Assembly: GCF_004524775.2 (NCBI RefSeq)
Contig: NZ_CP119081.1
Location: 558,001 to 622,000 of the forward strand
Direction of reading: 5' to 3'
From: Helcococcus ovis
GTDB taxonomy: Bacteria; Bacillota; Clostridia; Tissierellales; Peptoniphilaceae
Length of the DNA stretch: 64,000 bases
This document shows, in pieces, positions 18,307 to 26,576 of this stretch (positions are counted from its first letter, which is position 1; every line of letters starts with the position of its first letter). The translations under genes and the position numbers were made by a program. Below the pieces are notes generated by a model. That model made no database searches and was not told where the DNA came from. It worked only from the letters and a program-made list of their open reading frames with translations.

Positions 18307-19617
18307 ATGGTATTTAAAAATACATTTAAACATGGATTTCATATTCAGGGTAAAAAAGAATTAAGTCGAGGTGATAAGTACATAGAAATACCTGCACCGT
18401 ACATAGTGAAGATTCCTCTTTTGCAACATATTGGTACACCAAGCGAGCCGGTAGTTAAAGTGGGAGATTATGTAAAAGTCGGTCAATTGATTGCGAAAAA
18501 GGTGGGAACAATTTCGGCAAATATACATTCAAGTGTATCAGGTAAAGTTTCCAAAATTGAGTATTCAACTGCGACAAGAGGAAATCATGTGAAGTGTATT
18601 TTTATTGAAAATGATTATAAAAATGAGTTAGGATACGAATTAATGAATAGAGATTATACTAGGTTGTCTTCAGAAGAAATTATTAAGATTGTTGAAGATG
18701 CAGGTATTACAGGATTAGGAGGAGCCAGTTTCCCTACTCATATAAAATTAAATCCACCTACTTCCGTTCAAGATGTAATTATAAATAGTGCAGAGTGTGA
18801 GCCGTATTTAACCTCAGATGATGTGAATATGAGGAATTTTGCAAAAGATATAGTTATTGGATTAAAAATTGAAATGCATGCATTAAATGCACAAAATGGA
18901 CATATTTTAATTGAGGATGATAAGCCCGAAGCAATCAAGGCTATAAAAGAAGCTGTTAAAGATGAAAGTAATATTAGAGTTGTAGTTGCTAAAGCTAAGT
19001 ATCCTCAAGGAGATGAAAAGAGAGTTATAGATGTTACTCTTGGAAAAGTAGTGCCTTTTGGAAAGCATCCATTTGATGTTGGTGTAATAGTTTCAAATGC
19101 TACAACAGCATTATCTATTAAGAAAGCCGTAATTAACAATATTCCACTTTATGAAAGAATTGTTACATTTTCAGGTGAATCCATGAAGCGAAAGGCTAAT
19201 GCTCTTGTAAAATTTGGTACACCAATTTCAAAAGCTTTAGAATTTTTAGGAGGGGTAGATAAAAATATTTCAAGAATAGTTATAGGTGGTCCAATGATGG
19301 GATTATCTAAGGATGATATGGAAATTCCATTGGAAAAACCAACCAATGGAATATTAGCACTTTCTAAAAAAGAAACATATTATTCTGAGCAAGAACCATG
19401 TATTAAGTGTTCTTCATGTGTTGAAGTTTGTCCGGTAGGATTGCAACCATTTCTTTTAGCAGAATTAATCAGAAATAGGGATATAAGAGGGGCAATAGAT
19501 AATAATATTATGAGTTGCATTGAATGTGGATTATGTTCATATATTTGTCCATCACATATTCCTCTTGTTGAAATTTTCAAAGAAGGAAAGCGTATGGTAA
19601 GAGAATTAAGGGATTAG
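18307..19617 (+). CDS. rnfC: Rnf complex subunit RnfC
   Basis: The peripheral NADH-oxidising subunit of Rnf-type complexes. It has the N-terminal RnfC barrel-sandwich region, the flavin/NADH-binding core (GLGGASFPTHIK and NSAECEPYL), and two ferredoxin-like [4Fe-4S] motifs near the C-terminus (CIKCSSCVEVCP and CIECGLCSYICP). Length (436) is typical. It begins the operon rnfC-D-G-E-A. All expected cofactor residues of RnfC are present, unlike those of RnfA and RnfE downstream. Confidence 0.95.
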   Translation: MVFKNTFKHGFHIQGKKELSRGDKYIEIPAPYIVKIPLLQHIGTPSEPVVKVGDYVKVGQLIAKKVGTISANIHSSVSGKVSKIEYSTATRGNHVKCIFIENDYKNELGYELMNRDYTRLSSEEIIKIVEDAGITGLGGASFPTHIKLNPPTSVQDVIINSAECEPYLTSDDVNMRNFAKDIVIGLKIEMHALNAQNGHILIEDDKPEAIKAIKEAVKDESNIRVVVAKAKYPQGDEKRVIDVTLGKVVPFGKHPFDVGVIVSNATTALSIKKAVINNIPLYERIVTFSGESMKRKANALVKFGTPISKALEFLGGVDKNISRIVIGGPMMGLSKDDMEIPLEKPTNGILALSKKETYYSEQEPCIKCSSCVEVCPVGLQPFLLAELIRNRDIRGAIDNNIMSCIECGLCSYICPSHIPLVEIFKEGKRMVRELRD

Positions 19618-19626
19618 GGAGAACTA

Positions 19627-20544
19627 ATGAGATATACATTAAACATTTCAACTTTTCACGCTCCACATATTAGAAATAAAAAATCAACACAAATAGTAAT
19701 GTTAGATGTAATAATAGCTATGCTACCGGCATTATTTGCATCAATTTACTATTTTGGATTAAGATCTTTATATTTAATTTTAGTTTCTGTGACAGCATGT
19801 GTTTTATCAGAATCGGTTATGCAAAAATTATTACATAAAAAAGTAAGAGTTAGAGATTTATCAGCTGTTGTAACAGGTATACTATTAGCATTTAATTTAC
19901 CGGTTACATTTCCATTTTGGATGACAATATTGGGGGCAATTTTTTCCATTGTTATTGTTAAAGAATTATTTGGTGGTATTGGTCAAAATTTCATGAATCC
20001 AGCGTTAGCAGGGAGAGCATTTTTGATGATTACTTGGCCAACACAAATGACTAATTTCACAATAGATGGTGTTGCATCAGCAACTCCTTTAGGTAGAAAA
20101 CCTGTAGAATTTTTAGAGTTATTTTTGGGAAATATTCCGGGAACAATAGGAGAAGTATCAAAATTAGCAATCATATTAGGATTAGTATATTTAGTTGCAA
20201 GAGGAGTAATTAAATTAAGAATGCCTTTAACATATTTCTTCGGCTCGGCATTTTTTCTATTTATATTAAAATATGATGTTATTGATACATTTTATCAACT
20301 ATTTTCAGGTGGTATAATTTTAGCTGCTGTATTTATGATTACAGATTATTCATCATCACCAATGACACCTAAGGGGCAATACATTTATTCTTTAGGAGCT
20401 GCATTATTAACTGTTTTAATAAGAATTTATGGTGGATATCCAGAAGGAGTATCATTTGCAATTTTGATTATGAATGTATTTGTTCCTCTAATTGACAAAT
20501 ATGTAAAGACAAGAGTATTTGGTATAAAGGAGGCTAAGAAATGA
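19627..20544 (+). CDS. rnfD: Rnf complex membrane subunit RnfD
   Basis: A polytopic membrane subunit that carries a covalently bound FMN in characterised Rnf and Nqr complexes. The expected flavinylation motif is present as DGVASATPLG, with the acceptor threonine at residue 153. The family patterns GGIGQNFMNPALAGRAFL and ITDYSSSPMTPKGQ are intact. It starts nine bases after rnfC and overlaps rnfG by four bases. Confidence 0.95.
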   Translation: MRYTLNISTFHAPHIRNKKSTQIVMLDVIIAMLPALFASIYYFGLRSLYLILVSVTACVLSESVMQKLLHKKVRVRDLSAVVTGILLAFNLPVTFPFWMTILGAIFSIVIVKELFGGIGQNFMNPALAGRAFLMITWPTQMTNFTIDGVASATPLGRKPVEFLELFLGNIPGTIGEVSKLAIILGLVYLVARGVIKLRMPLTYFFGSAFFLFILKYDVIDTFYQLFSGGIILAAVFMITDYSSSPMTPKGQYIYSLGAALLTVLIRIYGGYPEGVSFAILIMNVFVPLIDKYVKTRVFGIKEAKK

Positions 20545-21785
20545 ATAAAATTAAAGCGATTATTACATTTGCATTAGTTTTAATTGTATCTGTTGCTTCT
20601 ATTTACGGATTAAATAAAGTCTTTCTAGGCCTAAATAGTGAAGATTATGTTCCTAGTCAATATGCAGAAGTTTTTGCTGAAGGTAAAGAATTTAATGAAA
20701 TTGATATTAAAGATAAAGCTGAAACTATTAATAAAATTATTAAAGTAAGTGATGGATCTAATCATATAGGATATGTATTTGATGCAATTTCTAAGGAAGG
20801 TTTTGGAGGAGATATTCATTTACTAGTAGGTATTTCAAATGATGGAATTATCAAAGGATTAAAAGTTTTAGAACAATCTGAAACAGAAGGATATGGTGCT
20901 TTTGTTGAAACAGAAGAATTTATAAATGGTGTAAAAGATGTAAATGTTTCAACCGGTAAAATATCAGCAGGAGAAGGAAATAAAGAAAATGGACAAATTA
21001 CAGCTATTTCTGGGGCTACAGTTACTACAAATGCTGTGCTTAATGAGTTAAAGAATATTGTTAATCAATTGAGTACTTTATCTAACAAAGTAAAGCCTGT
21101 TGCAGAAGAAACTCCATATTATGAAACAAAATATAAAGAGATTTTACCAAATAATTTATCAGAGTATACATTTGAAGAATTTCAGGAGTCAGCAAAACAA
21201 ACAGACTCGATTTATAACGAATTTGTTAAAAGAATTGTAAAAGTTAAATATGGTGAAAATTTTGATTCATACATTTTACAATTAACAGCTAAAGGATATG
21301 GTGGTAAAATAGATTTAATGTTAAGACTAAATTACGAATACAGAGTATTTGATATGCTGGTTGTCTCGCATAATGAAACAGGAGGTTTAGGGGCATATAT
21401 TGAAGATAAACATTATACAAATATTTTTAAAGGATTAAATTTAGATAAAAATTTTTTAGTAAATTCTATAAAATTGAGAAAAAATCCTAAAGGAGAAAAA
21501 GATATTTTATTAATTTCAGGAGCTACTGTTACATCAAATGCAATTCAAGATTCATTAAATGAAGCGATTAATGCACTTGTGAAATTTGATAAAATTAAAT
21601 CTGATAATTCAAATTTTAAAAAATTAGAATTAAATAAAAAATCTGAAGAAAGCAAACAAGGTTACAATCACAAAGAAAAGTTTAATACAATTGATGATTT
21701 AAAACCCCTAGATAAAGCAGCAAATTTAAAATTTGTAGTTGTTTCTCTTGCATATAAATATGCGAATGTTGTTGAAAAAATTTAA
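20541..21785 (+). CDS. rnfG: RnfG-like subunit with two FMN-binding domains
   Basis: The extracytoplasmic flavoprotein subunit, anchored by one N-terminal helix (about 7-28). Normal RnfG has one FMN-binding domain and about 200 residues; this protein has 414. It carries two domains in tandem. The first (about 75-178) ends in ISGATVTTN (157-164) and the second (about 225-345) in ISGATVTSN (325-333). Both flavinylation motifs look functional, so the subunit could hold two covalent FMN groups. A Lys-rich tail of about 70 residues follows. It is the third gene of the rnf operon. Confidence 0.88.
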   Translation: MNKIKAIITFALVLIVSVASIYGLNKVFLGLNSEDYVPSQYAEVFAEGKEFNEIDIKDKAETINKIIKVSDGSNHIGYVFDAISKEGFGGDIHLLVGISNDGIIKGLKVLEQSETEGYGAFVETEEFINGVKDVNVSTGKISAGEGNKENGQITAISGATVTTNAVLNELKNIVNQLSTLSNKVKPVAEETPYYETKYKEILPNNLSEYTFEEFQESAKQTDSIYNEFVKRIVKVKYGENFDSYILQLTAKGYGGKIDLMLRLNYEYRVFDMLVVSHNETGGLGAYIEDKHYTNIFKGLNLDKNFLVNSIKLRKNPKGEKDILLISGATVTSNAIQDSLNEAINALVKFDKIKSDNSNFKKLELNKKSEESKQGYNHKEKFNTIDDLKPLDKAANLKFVVVSLAYKYANVVEKI

Positions 21786-21794
21786 GATGTTGTT

Positions 21795-22397
21795 ATGAAA
21801 AAATCATATTTAGATAATATAATTTTGAAAAATCCAGTTTTAGTTCAAAGTCTTGGATTTGTATCAATCTTGGCTTTGAGCAATTCACTAAAACCGGCTA
21901 TGATTATGGCTTTAGCTGTAACTTTTGTATTAGTTGTATCAAGTGTAATAGTTTCATTATTAAAATCATTAATTGATGAAAAGTTTGAAATGTTGATTTT
22001 AATGGTAATAGTAGCAACTTTATCTACTATTGCTGAGATGACAATAAAATTTATATATCCTTTAACATTTGAATCAATGGGGATCTTTACCTCATTAATA
22101 TCAGTTAACTCTATTATGTTAATTAGATTACAAAAAAACGCTATGATTTCAGGAGTTGTAAGTTCATTGATTGATTCAATAACAACAGGTTTAGGATATA
22201 CTTTAGTAATTGTTGTATTAGCACTTATAAGAGAGTTAATTGGAAATGGTACAATTTATGGATTAAGATTTATTTCTAGAGAATTTACAATTAAGACATT
22301 TAACGAACCAATGATGGGATTTATATTGTTAGCTTTATTTATTGCTTTATCAAATTGGTATACAATAAGCAAAAAACTAAGGGAGGCTAGAAAATGA
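21795..22397 (+). CDS. rnfE: Rnf complex membrane subunit RnfE, lacking the Fe-S cysteines
   Basis: A six-helix membrane subunit homologous to RnfE/NqrD. The family scaffold is clear (KNPVLVQSLG near the start, TTGLGYT and ALIRELIGNGTIYGL later). The two cysteines that help hold the intramembrane [2Fe-2S] cluster are missing. The GxCxxLA position has Val23 (GFVSILA), and the VNC position has Ser106 (SVNSIML). It overlaps rnfA by four bases. Confidence 0.9.
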   Translation: MKKSYLDNIILKNPVLVQSLGFVSILALSNSLKPAMIMALAVTFVLVVSSVIVSLLKSLIDEKFEMLILMVIVATLSTIAEMTIKFIYPLTFESMGIFTSLISVNSIMLIRLQKNAMISGVVSSLIDSITTGLGYTLVIVVLALIRELIGNGTIYGLRFISREFTIKTFNEPMMGFILLALFIALSNWYTISKKLREARK

Positions 22398-22966
22398 ACT
22401 ATATTAGTATCATAATTGCGACAGTTTTAGTTAATAATATGGTTTTAACACAAATATTTGGTATCAAATCTGCTTTAGAATCATCAAAAGATTTTGAATC
22501 ATCTATAACAGTGGGGCTTTCAATAACATTTGTAACAGTTATCTCATCATTAATAGCTAAAGTATTTTATGACTATGTTTTATTGAAATTTAATTTAGAA
22601 TATCTGAAAATTTTGTCATTTGTAGTAATTATAGTCCTAGTGATAGAAATATTTTATTCTTTAGTAGCAGTTACTTCTAAAAAGGAATATGAAGATTTAA
22701 AATCATATTTACCTTCAATTACTGCAAATAGTATGATTTTAGGGGTTTCTTTAATAGTTGTATCAAATAATTATAACATATTAAATACTGTTATTTATTC
22801 ATTTGGAGTATCTCTGGGATTTACTTTGATAGCTTTATTGTTAAATGCAATCAATGAAAAATATAAATATGCTAATTTGCCAAGGTATTTTTTAGGAAAA
22901 CCTATAACATTGTTAGCTTTAGGATTAATGGCATTAGCTTTTTATGGCTTTAAGGGATTAATTTAG
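22394..22966 (+). CDS. rnfA: Rnf complex membrane subunit RnfA, lacking the Fe-S cysteines
   Basis: A six-helix membrane subunit homologous to RnfA/NqrE, the pseudo-twofold partner of RnfE. The scaffold is kept (NNMVLTQIFG at the start, YSFGVSLGFTLIALLL and GLMALAFYGF near the end), and length (190) is normal. The two cluster cysteines are replaced, by Lys25 in FGIKSAL and Ser113 in TANSMIL. It is the last gene of the operon. A terminator follows at once where rnfB would usually lie. Confidence 0.88.
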   Translation: MNYISIIIATVLVNNMVLTQIFGIKSALESSKDFESSITVGLSITFVTVISSLIAKVFYDYVLLKFNLEYLKILSFVVIIVLVIEIFYSLVAVTSKKEYEDLKSYLPSITANSMILGVSLIVVSNNYNILNTVIYSFGVSLGFTLIALLLNAINEKYKYANLPRYFLGKPITLLALGLMALAFYGFKGLI

Positions 22967-22979
22967 TAAATAATTTTGC

Positions 22980-23008
22980 GAATGTTGAGTTTTCAGCATT
23001 CCTTTTTA
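22980..23008 (+). terminator. Terminator of the rnf operon
   Basis: A nine-base stem with one G-U pair (GAATGTTGA at 22980-22988 with TCAGCATTC at 22993-23001) is followed by CTTTTTATT. It shows that the rnf operon ends after rnfA, without rnfB. Confidence 0.75.
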
Positions 23009-23033
23009 TTGTAAATTTTTTGAGGATATTATT

Positions 23034-23609
23034 GTGAACAAATTAAAAAACAAATTAAGAAAAAAACTATTATTAAAAAGAAAAAAATTATCAAAAGAAT
23101 ATATTAAAAAGTCTGATGAATTAATATATCAAAAATTAATTTTGTTAGAAGAATATAAAAATGCAAAAAATATTTTTTGTTATGTAAGTATGAATGAAGA
23201 AGTTTCAACAATAAATTTTTTACGAAAAGTTTTATTAGATAATAAGAGATTATTTGTGCCTTTATGTTTACAAAAAGGGATTATGGAAGCTAGAGAAATA
23301 AAAAATTTAAATGAACTAAAAGAAGGAAAATTTGGAATATTAGAGCCTTCAGAAAAATCATTAAAAATAGATATAAATGATATAGATTTTTCGGTAATAC
23401 CATGCATATCAGTTAATAAAAGAGGATATCGATTAGGATACGGTGGAGGATATTATGATAAATTTTTTGAAAATAAATCCTTGAAATCCACATATGTTAT
23501 TTGTAGAGGAAAAATGATTTATGACAATATTCCAATTGAAACACATGATTTAATATTTGAAAATATTTTATCTGAAAATTTTGTTGAAAAAATAAATATT
23601 TATTTTTAA
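23034..23609 (+). CDS. fthC: 5-formyltetrahydrofolate cyclo-ligase
   Basis: Converts 5-formyl-tetrahydrofolate to methenyl-tetrahydrofolate using ATP. The signature RLGYGGGYYDKF and the N-terminal basic helix that begins with the ATP-contacting KNKLRKKLLLKRKKL are present. Length (191) is normal. The start is GTG at 23034, behind TGAGGA. Folate genes folT and folC lie 3-4 kb downstream. Confidence 0.93.
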   Translation: MNKLKNKLRKKLLLKRKKLSKEYIKKSDELIYQKLILLEEYKNAKNIFCYVSMNEEVSTINFLRKVLLDNKRLFVPLCLQKGIMEAREIKNLNELKEGKFGILEPSEKSLKIDINDIDFSVIPCISVNKRGYRLGYGGGYYDKFFENKSLKSTYVICRGKMIYDNIPIETHDLIFENILSENFVEKINIYF

Positions 23610-23659
23610 TTAAAATTATATTATTTTTATTTTTCAAATATCTAAGATTTATTAAAAAG

Positions 23660-23708
23660 AAAAAGCTGTTGCAAAATAATATTTTTAGTTATTTTGCAAC
23701 AGCTTTTT
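23660..23708. terminator. Bidirectional terminator between fthC and the wall-binding gene
   Basis: A long stem (AAAAAGCTGTTGCAAAATAA at 23659-23678 with TTATTTTGCAACAGCTTTTT at 23689-23708) has an A-run on one side and a T-run on the other. It serves the two convergent genes. Confidence 0.9.
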
Positions 23709-23739
23709 AAGTATTGTTATTTATAATATTATTTAAAAA

Positions 23740-24780
23740 TTATTTTATATATTTACCATTATTATTCACATACCATTTTCCAATATATTCAGATTTAGCC
23801 ATTTTACCATTTTGTTTTAGGTAATACCAGTTATTATCTGAGTGCTTTATCCATTCAGACTCAGCCATTTTACCATTTTGTTTTAGGTAATACCAGTTAT
23901 TATCTGAGTGCTTTATCCATTCAGACTCAGCCATTTTACCATTTTGTTTTAGGTAATACCAGTTATTATCTGAGTGCTTTATCCATTCAGACTCAGCCAT
24001 TTTACCATTTTGTTTTAGGTAATACCAGTTATTATCTGAGTGCTTTATCCATTCAGATTTAGCCATTTTACCATTTTGTTTTAGGTAATACCAGTTATTA
24101 TCTGAGTGCTTTATCCATTCAGATTTAGCCATTTTACCATTTTGATTTAGATAATACCATGAAGAATAATTTTCGTCATATAACCATTCAGAAATAGCTT
24201 TGTTTCCATCTGTTTTTTTATAGAACCAATCATTGTTTAAAGAATACCATCCAAATTTATTTTTTTCTAAATTATTATTAATTTCACTTTTTTTAGGGAA
24301 TATATTTTCGATATTTTCAATTTTTAGTGTGGAATCTAGTCGAGATTCTTTTCTTTCTATAATTTTATTAATATTATCTTTTGGATCTTGTATAGTAAAA
24401 TAGTATTTAAATCCATTTTTTAAATTAACTTCAAAATAATAATTGTCATAAGTTTTTATAAATTCAATAGGTAGTGTCAAATTAAAAACTTTATCTTTTG
24501 TAAGGTTCATTTTTAAATATTTTGCATTATGTCTGTCAATATTTTTTGAAAATATTATATAAATATCAGCAATCTCTTCTTTAATTTCCCAAAAATTAGA
24601 TAAAAATGTAATTTTAGATTTATTTTCATCATAGCTATATATGAAAGAATTCTTAGATAATATGTTTGGTATATCATCATTTGCATATGAAATGTTTTTA
24701 TTAACAGAAAATGAAAAAATTGTTAATACTAAAAATATAATTGTTAATGTAGAATATAATGTTTTTTTTGTCAATGTCAT
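23740..24780 (-). CDS. Secreted protein with choline/glucan-binding-type wall repeats
   Basis: A signal peptide (about 1-33) leads a unique region of about 130 residues without a motif I recognise. The C-terminal half (about 180-346) is a row of aromatic cell-wall-binding repeats of the type NNWYYLKQNGKMA. Five units of 22 residues are almost identical, flanked by more diverged units. Such repeats bind choline on teichoic acid in streptococci or glucan chains in other species; the ligand here is unknown. The gene has AGGAG before the ATG. Its leader contains a 99-bp tandem duplication next to an IS110 element. Confidence 0.8.
   Translation of the reverse strand: MTLTKKTLYSTLTIIFLVLTIFSFSVNKNISYANDDIPNILSKNSFIYSYDENKSKITFLSNFWEIKEEIADIYIIFSKNIDRHNAKYLKMNLTKDKVFNLTLPIEFIKTYDNYYFEVNLKNGFKYYFTIQDPKDNINKIIERKESRLDSTLKIENIENIFPKKSEINNNLEKNKFGWYSLNNDWFYKKTDGNKAISEWLYDENYSSWYYLNQNGKMAKSEWIKHSDNNWYYLKQNGKMAKSEWIKHSDNNWYYLKQNGKMAESEWIKHSDNNWYYLKQNGKMAESEWIKHSDNNWYYLKQNGKMAESEWIKHSDNNWYYLKQNGKMAKSEYIGKWYVNNNGKYIK
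23798..24127 (-). repeat. Five near-identical 66-bp coding repeats
   Basis: Units begin at 23798, 23864, 23930, 23996 and 24062 with a strict 66-base period. They differ only at one or two positions (GAYTYA for Glu or Lys variants), which points to recent expansion or gene conversion. Confidence 0.9.
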
Positions 24781-24790
24781 ATTTTCTCCT

Positions 24791-24988
24791 CGTATAATAA
24801 TGTTGTAGTTAAAACTACATATTTTATTTTCATCCCATATTCTTTATGGGATAATAGTTGTATAGATAGAGGTCGTAGTTCTCCTCCTTCGTATAATAAT
24901 GTTGTAGTTAAAACTACATATTTTATTTTCATCTCATATTCTTTATGAGATAATAGTTGTATAGATAGAGGTCGTAGTTTTTCTCCTT
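24791..24988 (-). repeat. 99-bp tandem duplication with covarying hairpin in the leader
   Basis: Two copies, 24791-24889 and 24890-24988, lie upstream of the wall-binding gene. Each contains a 16-base palindrome (TGTAGTTTTAACTACA on the minus strand) and a second stem. In copy 1 that stem is ATCCCATA...TATGGGAT, and in copy 2 ATCTCATA...TATGAGAT. The single change is matched on both arms, so pairing is kept. Each copy ends in a purine-rich AAGGAG-like stretch on the minus strand. Confidence 0.85.
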
Positions 24989-25004
24989 GAAGCTTTTGTC
25001 TTCC

Positions 25005-25125
25005 TTATTAAGGGTTACGCCTCTTCTTTACGTCTTTATGCGTATGAGCTGGATAGCACATTCGTTGCTGTATGTCTAACGAGGTTGCATTGTCGTAAAG
25101 TTCTAGAGGGTTCTTTCTCTATCTA
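25005..25125 (+). ncRNA. Candidate IS110 bridge RNA
   Basis: IS110-group elements encode a bridge RNA in the left non-coding end that pairs with target and donor DNA. This left end is about 140 bases beyond the duplication and can fold. CTTTACG (25026-25032) pairs with CGTAAAG (25094-25100), and CCTCT (25020-25024) with AGAGG (25105-25109). They enclose a smaller hairpin (ATAGCA...TGCTGT, 25053-25071). A closed stem with an internal loop is what a guide loop of such an RNA looks like. The guide segments themselves cannot be identified without the element ends. Confidence 0.45.
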
Positions 25126-25149
25126 AATTTTTTGAAACTAGGTGATTTT

Positions 25150-26325
25150 ATGTTTTACATTGGTATTGATATTGCAAAGAAAAACCACGAAGCTTCTATT
25201 ATTGACTCTTCTGGAAAATCCTTATCTAAAAGTATATCTTTTTCTAATACTATTAAAGGTTTAGAAAAGTTTAGGGATTTTCTTGATTATTTTAATCTTG
25301 ATATTAACAATTGCATTATTGGAATGGAAGCAACTGGTCACTATTGGCTTAGTCTTTATTCTTTTCTTCTAGAGCTTGGATTTAATTGTATCGTCATAAA
25401 TCCAATTCAATCAGAAGCTTTCAGAAAAATGTACATAAGACAAACCAAAAATGATGCTGTTGACTCGTTTGTTATCGCTCAAATTATGAGGTTTGGTGAA
25501 TACTCAATCTCAAATTTTTCTGATGAAGATACTTTTGCACTAAGAAATCTTTCAAGATACAGATTTGCTTTAGTTGATGAATGCTCTGATTGGAAAAGAA
25601 AACTAGTCGCTATTCTTGACCAAGTTTTTCCAGAATATTCAACACTTTTTTCTAATATCTATGGAGTTACTTCAAAAGAGTTATTATCCAATTATCCTTT
25701 ACCCGAAGATTTAATTAACATTTCTGCACAAGAATTAGCAAATCTTCTTTCAAAATGTAGTAAAGGGCGTTTTGGTCTAAAAAAAGCACAAGAAATTCAA
25801 TCTACAGCTTCAAACTCCTTTGGAATTAAATTTGCTAAAAAATCTTTTTCTTTCCAAATCAAGCAAATCATTAATCAAATTTCATTTTTAGAAGATCAAA
25901 TTTATGAAATTGAAGAAGAAATTTCTTTCATGCTTAATGAACTTTGCCCTGTAATTACTAGCATTATAGGTGTTGGAGAAGTTCTTGGAGCAGCAATTTA
26001 TTCCGAAATTGGTGATATTTCAAGATTCGAAAAAGCAAGTCAATTAGTTGCTTATGCTGGTCTTGATGTTTCAGTTAAGCAATCCGGAGACTTTAGTGCT
26101 TCAAATGCTAAAATATCTAAAAGAGGTTCACCATACTTAAGAAGAGCGATTTGGCTATCAGCAACTGTTGCTGCATTTAGAGATCCTGCTCTATCTAAGT
26201 ACTATCAAAGTATGAGAGATAGAGGAAAAGCCCATGGAACAGCTATTGGAGCCGTTGCTAGAAAGCTTACTAACATCATTTTTGCAGTATTGCGTGACAA
26301 CAAGTTGTATACTCCAAATATTTAA
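25150..26325 (+). CDS. IS110-family DEDD transposase/recombinase
   Basis: A RuvC-like DEDD recombinase of about 391 residues. The first catalytic Asp is in YIGIDIAKK, a Glu is in IGMEATGHYW, and Asp residues occur in TKNDAVDS. The C-terminal transposase domain has LVAYAGLD and SKRGSPYLRRA with its conserved serine. I chose the ATG at 25150 behind AGGTGA because family members start close to the first Asp; a TTG at 25132 would add six residues. Codon use, with more CTT and fewer A-ending codons, differs from neighbours and fits a mobile origin. Confidence 0.93.
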   Translation: MFYIGIDIAKKNHEASIIDSSGKSLSKSISFSNTIKGLEKFRDFLDYFNLDINNCIIGMEATGHYWLSLYSFLLELGFNCIVINPIQSEAFRKMYIRQTKNDAVDSFVIAQIMRFGEYSISNFSDEDTFALRNLSRYRFALVDECSDWKRKLVAILDQVFPEYSTLFSNIYGVTSKELLSNYPLPEDLINISAQELANLLSKCSKGRFGLKKAQEIQSTASNSFGIKFAKKSFSFQIKQIINQISFLEDQIYEIEEEISFMLNELCPVITSIIGVGEVLGAAIYSEIGDISRFEKASQLVAYAGLDVSVKQSGDFSASNAKISKRGSPYLRRAIWLSATVAAFRDPALSKYYQSMRDRGKAHGTAIGAVARKLTNIIFAVLRDNKLYTPNI

Positions 26326-26405
26326 TTGTTAATATTGTTTTTTTTTCACCTAAATTATTAGGTTTGTTTGCTGTGCACAAATTTAAGTAATTTTTTAGCT
26401 AAGTT

Positions 26406-26434
26406 CTGTCAAGGGGCCCTCCCTTGACAGGTTT
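26406..26434 (+). terminator. Strong hairpin at the right side of the IS element
   Basis: A perfect ten-base stem (CTGTCAAGGG at 26406-26415 with CCCTTGACAG at 26421-26430) with a five-base loop is followed by GTTTT. It may terminate the transposase transcript or mark the right-end structure of the element. The remaining bases to 26576 show no gene. Confidence 0.6.
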
Positions 26435-26576
26435 TAGATAAAAAATTATACTTCATGAGCACTGCAAACAATTAATCATTTATCTATTGACATTTGATAG
26501 CTGGTCTTAAATTTTACAGTTAATAATGTAACTTTTTAAGTATATACTATTATTTATATTTAAGTCAATAAAGGAT

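Larger units (their letters stand above)
24989..26440 (+). mobile_element. IS110-family insertion sequence (ends approximate)
   Basis: A single DEDD transposase gene is flanked by a long non-coding left region and a shorter right region with a strong hairpin. IS110 elements lack obvious terminal inverted repeats and do not make clear target duplications, so I cannot fix the ends from the sequence. I set the left limit at the end of the 99-bp duplication and the right limit just after the hairpin at 26406-26430. Confidence 0.6.
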
